Source: Zoroaster sp. YZ-2022 (Eukaryota; Echinodermata; Asteroidea; Forcipulatida; Zoroasteridae). From it: DNA of 64,000 nt. Below, piece after piece: positions 10,269 through 22,533 of this stretch; position 1 is the stretch's first letter; every line of letters begins with the position of its first letter. A program made the position numbers and the translations under genes. The DNA lies in the NCBI GenBank assembly GCA_029582265.1, contig CM055828.1, positions 34,259,263 to 34,323,262 on the forward strand. The letters are read 5' to 3'. The notes beneath the pieces are model-generated. The model searched no databases. It had not been told where the DNA came from and saw only the letters and a list, made by a program, of their open reading frames with translations.

Positions 10269-10870
10269 TAGCTAATTTAGCTTTAATATTATTCATATTT
10301 TAATAAAGTTATTTGTTCAGAAAAATGAATAGGAATCGTCGAAAAATCGATCTCACCGTCGTCCTTTTCTCTATAAAATTTAACCCACAAGTATATCATA
10401 AATTTAAACGGTCCAAATTCTTGTAAATCTAAAGTCAACTTTTCGATTATCGGTGCTTCAGCACCTTTATGTAAATACATGTAAATCTTTTTCTCTTTTT
10501 ATGACCCAGCGGTATAGTCATTATTCGCTTTCATAAATATTCTCCACCGTCGATTGGCGGTTCGTCAAATTCTAAAACACCACGGCGCCAATCTCTCACA
10601 ATCTTATAAAAATCTTTTCGCAAATGTCTTCCTGGTCCTATCGGAATAGCTTCATCTTCTATAACAACCTCAAGTTGACGCTTTGTTAATTTTGTTAATG
10701 GCCTTTGTTTATGCCGTTTTATATATATTTTTTACTGCATTGTAATAAGAACGTTTATCAACTTTATTCTTTTGGTTTTGCACAAGAATTAATGGTCTGT
10801 TCTCGCGCAAACTCTTTCAATTCTCGCAATGTCCATTTCGATAAATATCTTCTTTCTTCCATACTATCTC
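10269..10870 (-). pseudogene. polB: PolB N-terminal region in the right arm
   Basis: The minus strand repeats the frames of 3246-4016, starting at the ATG near 10860 after the shared leader motif. The largest open piece is 10289-10480; several frame breaks have accumulated, for example near 10500 and 10720. In this arm the region points into the polymerase body, so this was the working gene orientation. Confidence 0.65.
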
Positions 10871-11255
10871 TAGATAATGTTAAATCGATTTCTCATTTTT
10901 ATAAGTGTGAGTTTTTTAAATCGATTTAATATTTTTTTTGGACATTTTTATTAAAATTAAATTATTTTCCGTGCAAGATTTTATATATATTCAAAAAATC
11001 AGTCTTATTACCTTTTAGTTCCCTACTACTACCCACGATGTACTAAATATACATATACTACTCTACCACCCTTTTTATTTAGTACACAAACCACACCCCA
11101 CCCTTTTTAAATACATCAACATATGACGTCATCAACAGCCCAAAACGACAATATTTATATATTGATAAAAGTAATTTTTATCAAAAATCAACTACTGAGC
11201 CCCATTTACATATACTAAAATCAGCTTTATGATTTTTAGATGAGAGAAAAAATAC
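10871..11255 (-). repeat. Outer part of the right inverted arm
   Basis: This is the inverse complement of 2844-3240, including the palindromic TGACGTCA and ATGTAAATGGGG motifs. In copy 2 the arm goes on to the outer terminal repeat. Here it stops at 11255 and unrelated sequence follows, so the right terminus was lost. Confidence 0.75.
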
Positions 11256-11765
11256 CTGCTGTGTGAGTGTAACGTTAGGCCTGCTGACTGTACGTTAAAC
11301 CGTGCCAACGTTAATGTTATTTGTTAGCGGTTCGATGTATGTAAAGTCGACTTGTCCCCCCTCCCCCCAGGGGCAGGGGTGCCCTATCTAACGGTAGACT
11401 AGGCTAGAATAACAGTAGAACGTAAGGGACCTTAATCCTAACTCCCTAGACAACAAAGCCAGTTGGAGGATTTTGAAGGATTTTTATTGTTTTAGTAGGC
11501 CTGGCCTACAATGTCAATGCCTAGGGAGTTAGGGTTAAGACATCTCAGTGTTGGTGGTCCCAATTTAACGTGGTGGTGCAACCCAAGTGGGTCTCAATGG
11601 TCGAGTTATCTCACGGTCGATCACTACGTATACAATTCTGTGCTCAGTAACTTGTTATGTTAACTCCACCATTCACAAAGTACATGTAGGAAGTCGTCTG
11701 GTTTTGTATATCAGTCAACTTTGCAAATGTTACCGAAATTAGAAGTGTTTATAGGCCTACTAACT
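11256..11765. other. Non-coding flank up to scaffold gap
   Basis: Mixed sequence with TAACGTTAGGCCTG and TAGGCCTACTAAC motifs and a C/G-rich stretch near 11360. No open frame, repeat end or exon border is convincing. Confidence 0.5.
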
Positions 11766-12265
11766 NNNNNNNNNNNNNNNNNNNNNNNNNNNNNNNNNNN
11801 NNNNNNNNNNNNNNNNNNNNNNNNNNNNNNNNNNNNNNNNNNNNNNNNNNNNNNNNNNNNNNNNNNNNNNNNNNNNNNNNNNNNNNNNNNNNNNNNNNNN
11901 NNNNNNNNNNNNNNNNNNNNNNNNNNNNNNNNNNNNNNNNNNNNNNNNNNNNNNNNNNNNNNNNNNNNNNNNNNNNNNNNNNNNNNNNNNNNNNNNNNNN
12001 NNNNNNNNNNNNNNNNNNNNNNNNNNNNNNNNNNNNNNNNNNNNNNNNNNNNNNNNNNNNNNNNNNNNNNNNNNNNNNNNNNNNNNNNNNNNNNNNNNNN
12101 NNNNNNNNNNNNNNNNNNNNNNNNNNNNNNNNNNNNNNNNNNNNNNNNNNNNNNNNNNNNNNNNNNNNNNNNNNNNNNNNNNNNNNNNNNNNNNNNNNNN
12201 NNNNNNNNNNNNNNNNNNNNNNNNNNNNNNNNNNNNNNNNNNNNNNNNNNNNNNNNNNNNNNNNN
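11766..12265. other. Scaffold gap, 500 N
   Basis: Exactly 500 undetermined bases, the same length as the second gap. This is a default filler size, so the true distance and even the adjacency are unknown. Confidence 0.98.
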
Positions 12266-12712
12266 GTAGCTCCATGACTAAACATTATGCAGTGCATTCA
12301 GATTTATGTATAATTATGATTTAATTTTCCCCTACACCAACGTGCACAGCATACCTAGTGCTTTTCAAGTGTCTGTGAAAACGCTTCACAGGCGACTTCA
12401 TCAATCTACAGATTTATATAGTTTGTTATCAACCTGGCAAACAATGGGCGACCGTCAGTGCAACGAAGAAACAACACCAGCATTTCACAAATCAATAGAG
12501 TAATAATAAAGGAAAAAATTATACATAAAATGTAAACGTTGACCTTTGTTGTAGGCCTACAGAAGTGCGAATAACCTTTGATACGTCATGCCACTGACCT
12601 TATTCGCCTTTCCATTGTGCCATCCATACGATTCACATCACGCGATACCGGTAACTTCAGTATAATGATCGTCATGCATGGTGTGTAGACCAACGATAGT
12701 ATTTTTTAGGTG
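12266..12712. other. Left target flank of HINE-B array (repeat X, left part)
   Basis: From 12524 to 12712 the sequence matches 23936-24122 closely (AGTGCGAATAACCTTTG, GCGATACCGGTAACTTC). It breaks off exactly where the HINE terminal repeat AGGTGTTCGG begins, and the continuation of the match is found at 22265. The first 250 bases have no recognisable feature. Confidence 0.6.
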
Positions 12713-14340
12713 TTCGGTTCGGGTACCGAAACACCTATTGTTTTTGTTCGGTTTTAGGTGTTCGGTATGCACCCGAAACACCTATTGTTTTTGTTCGGTT
12801 TTTTTTTTCTTTTTTTTTTTCTCCTTCTTCTTCTTCTCCGGATAGACTGTCTACAAAAAAACACATACTTGCAAACTTCACACGAACTTCAAACTTGGCA
12901 TGTACTTAGAACTTAACAAGTAGATGAAACTCCAGTTGTGAGTGACCCCGATTTGACCTTACTTCCTGTCCAAACCGGAAGTCAAAGTTTAATATTTAAA
13001 CAAATCATATCTCAACAACCACAACAGGTAAATGGACATTTTTTGCACTATTGTATAGATTGTTAATTGTCGAAAAATATTTACAAAAACATGACCCCAA
13101 TTTGACCTTACTTCCTGTCCAAACCGGAAGTCAAAGTTTAACATTAAAAATCATATCTCAACAACCACAAGAGATAAATTCACAATTCTTTCACCATTGT
13201 ACAGATCGTTAATTGTCAAAAATATTTTTCAAAAGGTGGACCTTAATTTGACCTTTACTTCCTGTCCAAACCGGAAGTCAAAGTTTAATATTTAACAAAA
13301 ATCATATCTCAACAACCACAAGAGATAAATTCACAATTTCTTTTCACCATTGTACAGATCGTTAATTGTCAAAAAATATTTTCAAAAAGTGACCCTTAAT
13401 TTGACCTTTACTTCCTGTCCAAACCGAAGTCAAAGTTTAATATTTAACAAAATCATATCTCAAACAACCACAAGAGATAAATTCACAATTCTTTTCACAT
13501 TGTACAGATCGTTAATTGTCAAAAAATATTTTCAAAAGGTGACCCCACTTGACCTTTACTTCCTGTCCAAACCGGAAGTCAAAGTTAATATTTAAAAAAA
13601 TCATATCTCAACAACCACAAGAGAGAAATTCACAATTCTTTCACTATTGTACAGATCGTAAATTGTCAAATAATATTTAGAAAAAGGTGACCCCAATTTG
13701 ACATTACTTCCTGTCCAAACCGGAAGTCAAAGTTTAATATTTAAAAAAATCATATCTCAACAACCACAAGAGGTAAATTAACATTTTTTGCACCATTGTA
13801 CAGATTGTTAATTGTAAAAAATATTTACAAAACATGACCCCAATTTGACCTTTACTTCCTGTCCAAACCGGAAGTCAAAGATTAATATTAAAAAAAATCG
13901 TATCTCAACAACCACAAGAGGTAAATTAAAAATTGTTGTACCATTGTACAGATCGTTAATTGTCAAAAAATATTTATACCCCAATTTGAGCTTACTTCCT
14001 GTCCAAACCGGAAGTGAAAGTTTAATATTTAAAAAAAATCATATCTCAACAACCACAGGAGGTAAATTGACATTTTGTACCATTGTACAGATTGTTAATT
14101 GCCAAAAGTATTTACACAAAGGTGACCCCAATTTGACCTTACTTCCTGTCCAAACCGGAAGTCAAAGTTTAATATTAAAATAATTTCTAAATTCAGTATT
14201 GTATTGTATTCAAATAAACTTCTCGCGAGAACTTCAACAGACGTTAACATTTGACTTCTCCAACACTTCGAATTGATGACGTAACCATTTTAACTTCAAC
14301 CGAACACCTTGTTTTTGTTGTGACAAAAACTTATATCTAG
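12713..14340 (+). mobile_element. HINE family B, unit 1
   Basis: The 5' end AGGTGTTCGG...CCGAAACACCT is present twice in tandem (12716 and 12763), followed by a T-rich tract and a TTC microsatellite (12817-12840). The core consists of about eight 130-base repeats containing CTTACTTCCTGTCCAAACCG, ATCATATCTCAACAACC and GTACAGATCGTTAATTGTC. The 3' end has the complementary subterminal CCGAACACCT, a hairpin GTTTTTGTTGTGACAAAAAC and CTAG at 14337-14340. Asymmetric inverted repeats plus a 3' hairpin before CTAG define Helentron-associated non-autonomous elements. Nothing is encoded. Confidence 0.85.
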
Positions 14341-15651
14341 TTAGGTGTTCGGGTATGCACCCCGAAACACCTATTGTTATTGTTCGTTTTTTAGGTGTTC
14401 GGGTATGCGCCCGAAACACCTATTGTTATTGTTCGGTTTTTTTTTCTTTTTTTTTTTTCTTTTTCTTCTCCTTCTTCTTCTTCTTCTTCTTCTTTTCCGG
14501 ATCGATTGTCTACAAAAAAACACATACTTGCAAACTTCATATGAACTTGAAACTTGGCACATACTTAGAACATAACACGTAGATGAAACATAATTTGTGA
14601 CGTCATTATTAGGTCATCAGATATCGAATTTCGATCAATCATACTTTATTAGTTAAACGTTTTGATTACGTTGCAAATGAAAGACTACACGGCTTTTTTC
14701 AACGCTAAAAAAGTGCGCCCTCTGTTGGTGAATGTAAATCAGCTCTGGTCGTGCCTCATTATGTATGCACGTAATTTGGTGAATGTAAATCAGCTCTGGT
14801 CGTGCTAATTATGTATGCACGTAAAAATCATATTCCTCAAACAACCACAACAGGTAAATTGACAGTTTTTGCACCATTGTACAGATTGTTAATTGTCAAA
14901 AATTATTTACACAAAGGTGACCCTAATTTGACCTTACTTCCTGTCCAAACCGAAGTCAAAGTTTAATGTTTAAAAATCATATCTCCACAACCACAAGAGG
15001 TAAATTGAAATTTTTGTATCATTGTATAGATTGTTAATTGTCAAAAAATATTTACACAAAGGTGACCCCAATTTGACCTTACTTCCTGTCCAAACCGGAA
15101 GTCAAAGTTTAATATTTAAAAAAATCATATCTCAACAACCACAACAGGTAAATTCAGTTTTTGCGCCATTGTACAGATTGTTAATTGTCAAAAAATATTT
15201 ACACAAAGGTGACCCCAATTTGACCTTACTTCCTGTCCAAACCGGAAGTCAAAGTTTAATATTAAAAAAAATCATATCTCAACAACCACAAGAAGTAAAT
15301 TAAAAAATTTTGTACCATTGTACAGATCGTTAATTGTCAAAATATATTTATACCCCAATACCACAAGAGGTAAATTCACAGTTTTTGCACCATTGTACAG
15401 ATAGTTAATTGTCAAAAGTATTTACAAAAACATGACCCCAATTTGACCTTTACTTCCTGTCCAAACCGGAAGTTAAAGTTTAATATTAAAATAATTTCTA
15501 AATTCAGTATTGTATTGTATTCAAATAAACTTCTCGCGAGAACTTCAACAGACGTTAACATTTGACTTCTCCAACACTTCGAATTGATGACGTAACCATT
15601 TTAACTTCAACCGAACACCTTGTTTTTGTTGTGACAAAAACTTATATCTAG
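14341..15651 (+). mobile_element. HINE family B, unit 2
   Basis: It starts two bases after the CTAG of unit 1 with a doubled 5' end (14343 and 14393), a TTC microsatellite (14460-14495), a segment with TGTGACGTCATTATTAGGTC, a 50-base tandem duplication (14733-14825) and four internal 130-base repeats. It ends with the hairpin and CTAG at 15648-15651. Its 3' 170 bases are almost identical to those of unit 1. Confidence 0.85.
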
Positions 15652-16857
15652 TTTTTTTTATTTTTCTTCTCCTTCTTCTTCTTCTTCTTCTTCTTCTTCT
15701 TTTCCGGATCGATTGTCTACAAAAAAACACATACTTGCAAACTTCATATGAACTTGAAACTTGGCACATACTTAGAACATAACACGTAGATGAAACATAA
15801 TTTGTGACGTCATTATTAGGTCATCAGATATCGAATTTCGATCAATCATACTTTATTAGTTAAAACGTTTTGATTACGTTGCAAATGAAAGACTACACGG
15901 CTTTTTCAACGCTAAAAAAGTGCGCCTCTGTTGGTGAATGTAAATCAGCTCTGGTCGTGCTCATTATGTATGCACGTAATTTGGTGAATGTAAATCAGCT
16001 CTGGTCGTGCTAATTATGTATGCACGTAAAATCATATCTCAACAGCCACAACAGGTAAATTGACAGTTTTGCACCGTTGTACAGATTGTTAATTGTCAAA
16101 ATTATTTACACAAAGGTGACCCCATTTGACCTTACTTCCTGTCCAAACCGGAAGTCAAAGTTTAATGTTTAAAAATCATATCTCCACAACCACAAGAGGT
16201 AAATTGAAATTTTGTATCATTGTATAGATTGTTAATTGTCAAAAATATTTACACAAAGGTGACCCCACTTGACCTTACTTCCTGTCCAAACCGAAGTCAA
16301 AGTTTAATGTTTAACAAAATCATATCTCCACAACCACAAGAGGTAAATTGACATTTTTGTATCATTGTATAGATTGTTAATTGTCGAAAATATTTACACA
16401 AAGGTGATCCCACTTGACCTTACTTCCTGTCCAAACCGGAAGTCAAAGTTTAATATTTAAAAATCATATCTCAACAACTACAAGAGGTAAATTCACAATT
16501 TTTGTACCATTGCACAGATCGTTAATTGTCAATAAATATTTACAAAAGGTGACCCATTTGACCTTACTTCCTGTCCAAACCGGAAGTCAAAGTTTAATAT
16601 TTTAAAATTCATATCTCAACAACCACAAGGGGTAAATTCACAATCTTTCCACTATTGTACAGATTGTTAATTGTCAAAAATGTTTACAAAAACATGACCC
16701 AATTTGACCTTTACTTACTGTCTAAACCGGAAGTCAAAGTTTAATATAACAAATAATGATGCAAAGTTTCTTTTTAAAACATTCTGACGTCGTCATCACT
16801 GCCCTGACAAAACTCGAACACCTATGTGTTTGTATTATCACAAACACTGCCATCTAG
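15652..16857 (+). mobile_element. HINE family B, unit 3 (no 5' terminal repeat)
   Basis: It starts directly with the T tract and TTC microsatellite after the previous CTAG, without AGGTGTTCGG. The core repeats the unit 2 layout, including GTGAATGTAAATCAGCTCTG duplicates. It ends TCGAACACCT, hairpin GTGTTTGTATTATCACAAACAC, CTAG at 16854-16857. Confidence 0.85.
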
Positions 16858-18501
16858 TTTTTTCTTTTTTTCTTCTCCTTCTTCTTCTTCTTCTTCTTCT
16901 TTTCCGGATCGATTGTCTACAAAAAAACACATACTTGCAAACTTCATATGAACTTGAAACTTGGCACATACTTAGAACATAACACGTAGATGAAACATAA
17001 TTTGTCACGTCATTATTAGGTCATCAGATATCGAATTTCGATCAATCGTTCTTTATTAGTTAAAACGTTTTGATTACGTTGCAAATGAAAGATCTACACG
17101 GCTTTTCAACGCTAAAAAAGTGCGCCCTCTGTTGGTGAATGTAAATCAGCTCTGGTCATGCTAATTATGTATGCACGTAAAAATCATATCTCAACAACCA
17201 CAACAGGTAAATTGACAGTTTTTGCACCATTGTACAGATTGTTAATTGTCAAAAATATTTACACAAGGTGACCCTAATTTCACCTTACTTCCTGTCCAAA
17301 CCGAAGTCAAAGTTTAATGTTTAAAAAATCATATCTCCACAACCACAAGAGGTAAATTGACATTTTTGTATCATTGTATAGATTGTTAATTGTCAAAAAT
17401 ATTTACACAAAGGTGACCCCAATTTGACCTTACTTCCTGTCCAAACCGGAAGTCAAAGTTTAATGTTTAAAAAATCATATCTCCACAACCACAAGAGGTA
17501 AATTGACATTTTTGTATCATTGTATAGATTGTTAATTGTCAAAAATATTTACACTAAGGTGACCCTAATTTGACCTTACTTCCTGTCCAAACCGAAGTCA
17601 AAGTTTAATGTTTAACAAAATCATATCTCCACAACCACAAGAGGTAAATTGACATTTTTGTATCATTGTATAGATTGTTAATTGTCGAAAATATTTACAC
17701 AAAGGTGATCCCAATTTGACCTTACTTCCTGTCCAAACCGAAGTCAAAGTTTAATATTTTAAAAATCATATCTCAACAACTACAAGAGGTAAATTCACAA
17801 TTTTTGTACCACTGCACAGATCGTTAATTGTCAATAAATATTTACAAAAGGTGACCCCATTTGACCTTACTTCCTGTCCAAACCGGAAGTCAAAGTTTAA
17901 TATTAAAAATCATATCTCAACAACCACAAGAGGTAAATTGACATTTTTGTACCATTGTATAGACTGTTAATTGTCGAAAATATCTACACAAAGGTGACCC
18001 CATTTGACCTTACTTCCTGTCCAAACCGAAGTCAAAGTTTCATATTTAAAAAATCATATCTCAAACAACCAAAACAGGTAAATTCACAATTTTATACCAT
18101 TGTACAGACCGTTAATTGTCAAAAGATATTTACAAAAAGATGACACCAATTTGACCTCATTTCCTGTCCAAACCGGAAGTCAAGGTTTAATATTAAAAAA
18201 TCATATCTCAACAACCACAAGAGGTAAATTCACAATTTTGTACCATTGTACAGATCGCTAATTGTCAAAATATATTTACAAAAGATGACCCCACTTGACC
18301 TTACTTCCTGTCCAAACCGGAAGTCAAAGTTTAATATTTCAAAAAATCATCTCAGCAACCACAAGAGGTAAATTAAAAAATTTTGCTCCATTGTACAGAT
18401 CGTTAATTGTCACAAAATATTTAAACAAAGTTGACCCCAATTTGACCTTACATCCTCCCGAACACCTTGAGTTTGTGTCGAGACAAACTCTGAATCTCTA
18501 G
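16858..18501 (+). mobile_element. HINE family B, unit 4 (no 5' terminal repeat)
   Basis: Same head-to-tail junction type. It has a TTC tract, the conserved TGACGTCATT-like leader and about nine 130-base repeats. The end is CCCGAACACCT, hairpin GAGTTTGTGTCGAGACAAACTC, CTAG at 18498-18501. Confidence 0.85.
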
Positions 18502-19129
18502 TTTTTTATTTTTTTTCTTCTCCTTCTTCTTCTCCGGATAGACTTGAAACTTGGCATATACTTAGAACTTAACACGTAGATGAAACAGAATTTGTGAGGT
18601 CATGATTAGGTCATCAGATATCGAATTACGATAATTCAAAGTTTAATCATTAAAAAAATCATATCAAGGGATCTGAAAAATCAATAAAATTACTGATTTA
18701 GTCGGGGAAAAATATGTAGTTTATCATGAGTGTAAGAGGTGAAATATGTGACATTAGAGACGAGGATATGTTTGAGTTTGATATTTATTTGTACTGAAAA
18801 CACGACATTTTGGTAAAAAAAACACACTTTTCGTGAAGATTGACGCGCAATCTGTTATTTCCACCACGTCCGCAATACTCAATCGAGTGGGCGGGGCATA
18901 TAGAACAGTCCGGCCGGCGGAACGCTAATACTGTATGTCGCCCTCAATCGGAAGAAACAGATACTGGAATATTTTACAGTACATGTACAAACTATAAGTA
19001 TGGTATAACCATCGAACATTTTAGCGAGTGCTAGTGCTACGGGGCGGTTATATTTCCTGATTTACTCAGAAAGAAATTGTATTTTTATGAAAATAAGAGT
19101 GTGAAATATGTGATATTACTGATGAACTC

Positions 19130-19225
19130 GTGTCAACTCGTACTCCAACCAACTTGTACTTGAACCAACTCGTACTCCGACAAATTCGTACTCCAACCAG
19201 CTCGTACTCCAACCAACTCGTACCC
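19130..19225 (+). repeat. 17-bp minisatellite in captured core
   Basis: Six degenerate units of CTCGTACTCCAACCAA. The open frame on the minus strand over it is low-complexity and not a gene. Confidence 0.85.
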
Positions 19226-20059
19226 GTACGTGCACATACAATCAACGGTGTTTGCGTGTGGTGCAAAATGGATCGCCAACATTCATAGTCATAAAGGGTA
19301 GGTATCTTGAATTTAATTGTTAAGAGGATTTCCTGTATTTATCTTCGTGTTTTTATACAAGAAAAGCCATTTTTTAAGCGTTGGGTTGGCTGGTATAGTG
19401 GTAACGTTAATGTACAGACTACATGTGTAGTAGCCCTGAACATACTTTGGACAGTAAACAACTCCCCTCTTTTCTAACAAAATATGAACAGATGTCACTA
19501 AAATGTATTTAGAAATAGAATGTAAATAAGGATAGGAAAATTCAGTTGTTAAGGTTATGGCAATTTTTCAGTTGAAATTTTATGCCATATTTTGTAATTT
19601 GTTTTCTCCAAAAATCTTCAGTTTGTGCACAAATTAATGTCAAGTAGTGATTATTTACTGCACTTTCCCATAATTTTTTACCCTTCTCAGATACAAATCA
19701 ACTTACATAGACAATTATTTTACAGGAAAAATGCACAATATTCATGACACAATACATGTACTTGGGAGGCCTCTCTCAGACATCTCTCACATGAAATTAT
19801 GAGACTCGGCAATTTCCTTAAATACCTTTCTCTTTTGATGTGAGTTTCATGAACATTTCTTTAATTTATTACACATTGTCAAGAATAATTGTGTACAATT
19901 TTGAAAACAACCAATGCCCTTTTCAATTTCAATGGTCCAGCTACTCCAAAATTATACACTGTTTTCCCCATTCATATTATAAATTAGAACTTCTCTTAAA
20001 TTTAAAATACTTTATTCTTGGTCCATGTACTTATAAAACTTTTTTTTTTTTACAGCATG

Positions 20060-20214
20060 TTGACTCCAATACATCATGGCTCAGACTAAGTTCCAGCCTA
20101 CAGCACCCCAAGACAGCGTTGACACCACATCCAAATGCACTATCGTAACTGTTCAAGTCATCAACAATCTTCAGTTTGTAGGCTACATGATGGTATGGTT
20201 TAACGTCTTACGTT
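20060..20214 (+). pseudogene. Exon-like segment in captured core (MAQTKF... frame)
   Basis: A pyrimidine tract ending TTTTTTTTACAG (to 20055) is followed by ATG at 20077 and 46 codons, MAQTKFQPTAPQDSV at the start and INNLQFVGYMMVWFNVLR at the end, before TAA. A possible donor, ATG|GTATGG, lies near the end. No family is recognised. The related element at 60601 shares the sequence up to the acceptor and then diverges. It may be the first coding exon of a captured host gene or a chance frame. Confidence 0.3.
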
Positions 20215-21394
20215 AACAGAGATCATTTGAGAATCCGTGCACAATTAATGGAAGTGGTCTTCATTACTTGGTTTCGTTTGAATGTACGTAAACTTTCACA
20301 TTTTTATAGATGTATGTTCGTTTTAGTATAATTTTATGTGCCTCGTACTTCTACCAATTCACACTTATTTTGGTCAACTCAACCCGGAAAAATATTTATT
20401 ACTGAATATTTACTGGCATGCGTACGGGTTGACATCCGGTAGAGTACGCGTTGGTAGAAGTTACAAGTTAATTTAGCTACACTATAGTGTCTGTAGTTCC
20501 TCATAATACTAGTAGTACTTATGTACTGTGTGGTGATGGCTGCATTGCAGTTTACTTTATACTAAATTTTCTCACTAAAGTAGACCAGAAACAAATATCA
20601 GCACCTTTATTGAGATAATGAAACAGTCACATCATGGAGGAAGGAAGACGTCACATGTAGTTCTATTCCATTGTAAAACCCTAACTTAAAGGCATTGTTC
20701 TGAAGGGATCATTTTTCTGAAGTTACATCAATCCATCATCCTGATAATAACATATAAGGGCATTCTAAGTTATGTGTGTTTTGTTAGCATGACCCATTAT
20801 TCTTCGTCCTCTTTGAAAAAATTTAATATTGTTTTTACATGATTCATTTATATTTCAGATCAACGATATTCATTTGTGCTACTGCTACAAGGTGTGTTAG
20901 AGTCTGTGTAACTTTGTGATCCAATGGCCAGCATTTGAAGTTCAACCATTCATCAAAGGAGTTAACGTATTATTCAAATTATTTTATATGGACTTATCCT
21001 ATCTGTGGCAGTCTTTACCCTCAAGGGAATTGTTTTTTCAGGACCTCAAGACACATCTAGGTCTTTCTAGGAATTTCTTTAACATGTTAGAACAAAATAG
21101 TACTGAGGAATTCTTATTATTTTTTTGACTGCACCCAAACATCCTCACAAATGTAATTATTAAGCAATATCTGTCGGTGATCTAGTAAAATGTATATTGC
21201 CGACAGTGAATCACTGGCAGTTGGGCCATATAAACATACCTCCCCCCCCCCCCCCAATCTTCATTGCATGGGTGTGTCAGCCTTGGAATACCTTTTGCCA
21301 GATCACCCAATTAAAGTTCCTATTTATTTGTATGCTCGCATTGGGATAGTACTGACCATCAATCCCATAAACACAATTGGTTAAACAGACAGTA

Positions 21395-21605
21395 TTGTCA
21401 CGATCAGAGCAGACTTTCTACAAACGGGCCATGGAATGGTGTCCTAGTTTAAGACGAACATAGTGACTGAAAATTACTGGCTCATTTATGCAGCAGCAAC
21501 GGGAATATGACCTTATCATGTGAGTATTATTTTCAGTCAATGAGTTAAACTAGAACTTGAACTCTGATTCCATGCCCTGTTGATCGTCAAGATATTGCCA
21601 CCTTT
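21395..21605. mobile_element. Fold-back MITE (GTCACGATCA family), degenerate
   Basis: The two halves are imperfect inverse complements around GCAGCAGCAACGGGAATATG. Shared words with 48165-48335, 51187-51403 and 51952-52155 include CATGGAAT, TTTTCAGTCA and GATCGT. The best-preserved copy (51187) has TTAA target sites. This copy is inside the captured core of HINE-B unit 5. Confidence 0.7.
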
Positions 21606-22264
21606 TAAACAATAACTTTAACATGACTATTTATGAAAATGTATTTTCAACAGTTAATGACACATAATACATACATGTAGCAATCAGAAGATCATTTCAG
21701 TATTGTTTCTTTTTATTTTACAGTTATCCTTCAAATTACATTGTGTTGTCTCTTCCCTATAAGTATTGTTTTAAAAAACTGAACCAAACATTTAAATATT
21801 ATAACACTTGATCGAATTGTCATTGTATTGTACAAGACCTGCACACACCTCACCTCGGGGCCAAAAATGTGTAATGATAAAGCTGTGATGATACAGTATT
21901 TAATTCCACCACAACGTAATTAGCGTAACAGCTCTGTATTCGTCCAAAGGACAAACACCTAATGTCGTACAGATCGTTAATTGTCAAAAAATATTTACAA
22001 AAAGGTGACCCCAATTTGACCATTACTTCCTGTTCAAACCGGAAGTCAAAGTTTACTATTACAAAAAAATTATCCACAAGAGGTAACTTCACAATCTTTG
22101 CACCATTGTACAGATCGTTAATTGTCAAAATAATTTCACACAAAGGTGACCCCAATTTGACCTTTAGTTCCTGTCCACACCGGAAGTCAAAGTTTAATAT
22201 TTTAAACAATCTACTTCCTCCCGAACACCTAGAGTTTGTGTCAAGACAAACTCTGAATCTCTAG

Positions 22265-22385
22265 TTTATACATATATTTATACGTAAATAACCAGTTCGG
22301 TTTGTGTACAACCAAGAATGTGAGTTATCTCTATACTAAGTAAGAGTTACTGCGGTGACACCATGTGAAATGCTCAATTGTATGT
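22265..22385. other. Right target flank of HINE-B array (repeat X, right part)
   Basis: Starting with TTTATACATATATTTATACG, this matches 24124-24240, where it is joined without interruption to the left part. Together they give a related empty site for the 9.5-kb array. Confidence 0.8.
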
Positions 22386-22533
22386 AGCCTATATATATAT
22401 AAAGGGGCGTTAAAGACACTTCAACGGTACCTAAATTAATTAATCGGACATGATGTCACTGCAATGGGTCCTTCGTATGAAAGTACTATATAACCATACG
22501 GTGCACAGTTGAAATCTGTATAGCTACTCTTAC

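Larger units (their letters stand above)
1031..11255. mobile_element. Virus-like DNA element with long inverted arms and a PolB gene, copy 1
   Basis: The left end AGTAGTATATG follows GGAGT. An inner arm at 2844-4246 is repeated in inverse orientation at 9014-11255; the right arm carries an extra 850 bases (9419-10268), and without it both arms are about 1.4 kb. Inside are a broken family B DNA polymerase (minus strand), a small SAP/zinc-like protein (plus strand), minisatellites and short broken frames. Long inverted ends plus a protein-primed-type PolB are known from Polinton/Maverick elements and the related adintoviruses. No integrase, capsid or packaging ATPase is visible, so the exact class is open. 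The outermost right end is missing in this copy but present in copy 2 (33055). It is a decayed, internally deleted fossil. Confidence 0.7.
18502..22264 (+). mobile_element. HINE family B, unit 5 with a captured non-HINE core
   Basis: The leader (TTC tract, AGGTCATCAGATATCGAATT) and the 3' part (two 130-base repeats from 21966, hairpin GAGTTTGTGTCAAGACAAACTC, CTAG 22261-22264) are family B. Between about 18660 and 21950 lies 3.3 kb of foreign sequence, of which 19240-20060 is shared with the HINE at 60601-63819. The right flank continues the X repeat that was broken at 12712. Confidence 0.75.

Noticed and set aside
11721..12297. Open frames across the N runs (also 41608-42237)
   Set aside because: They consist of undetermined bases; there is no sequence evidence.
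14345..14582. Poly-Phe/poly-Leu or poly-Arg frames
   Set aside because: A TTC/TTTT microsatellite in the HINE leader read in different frames.
13350..15303. Frames with recurring LTLLPVQTGSQSLIF peptides
   Set aside because: They come from the 130-base repeat of HINE family B. Frame lengths change with small indels, so no protein is selected for.
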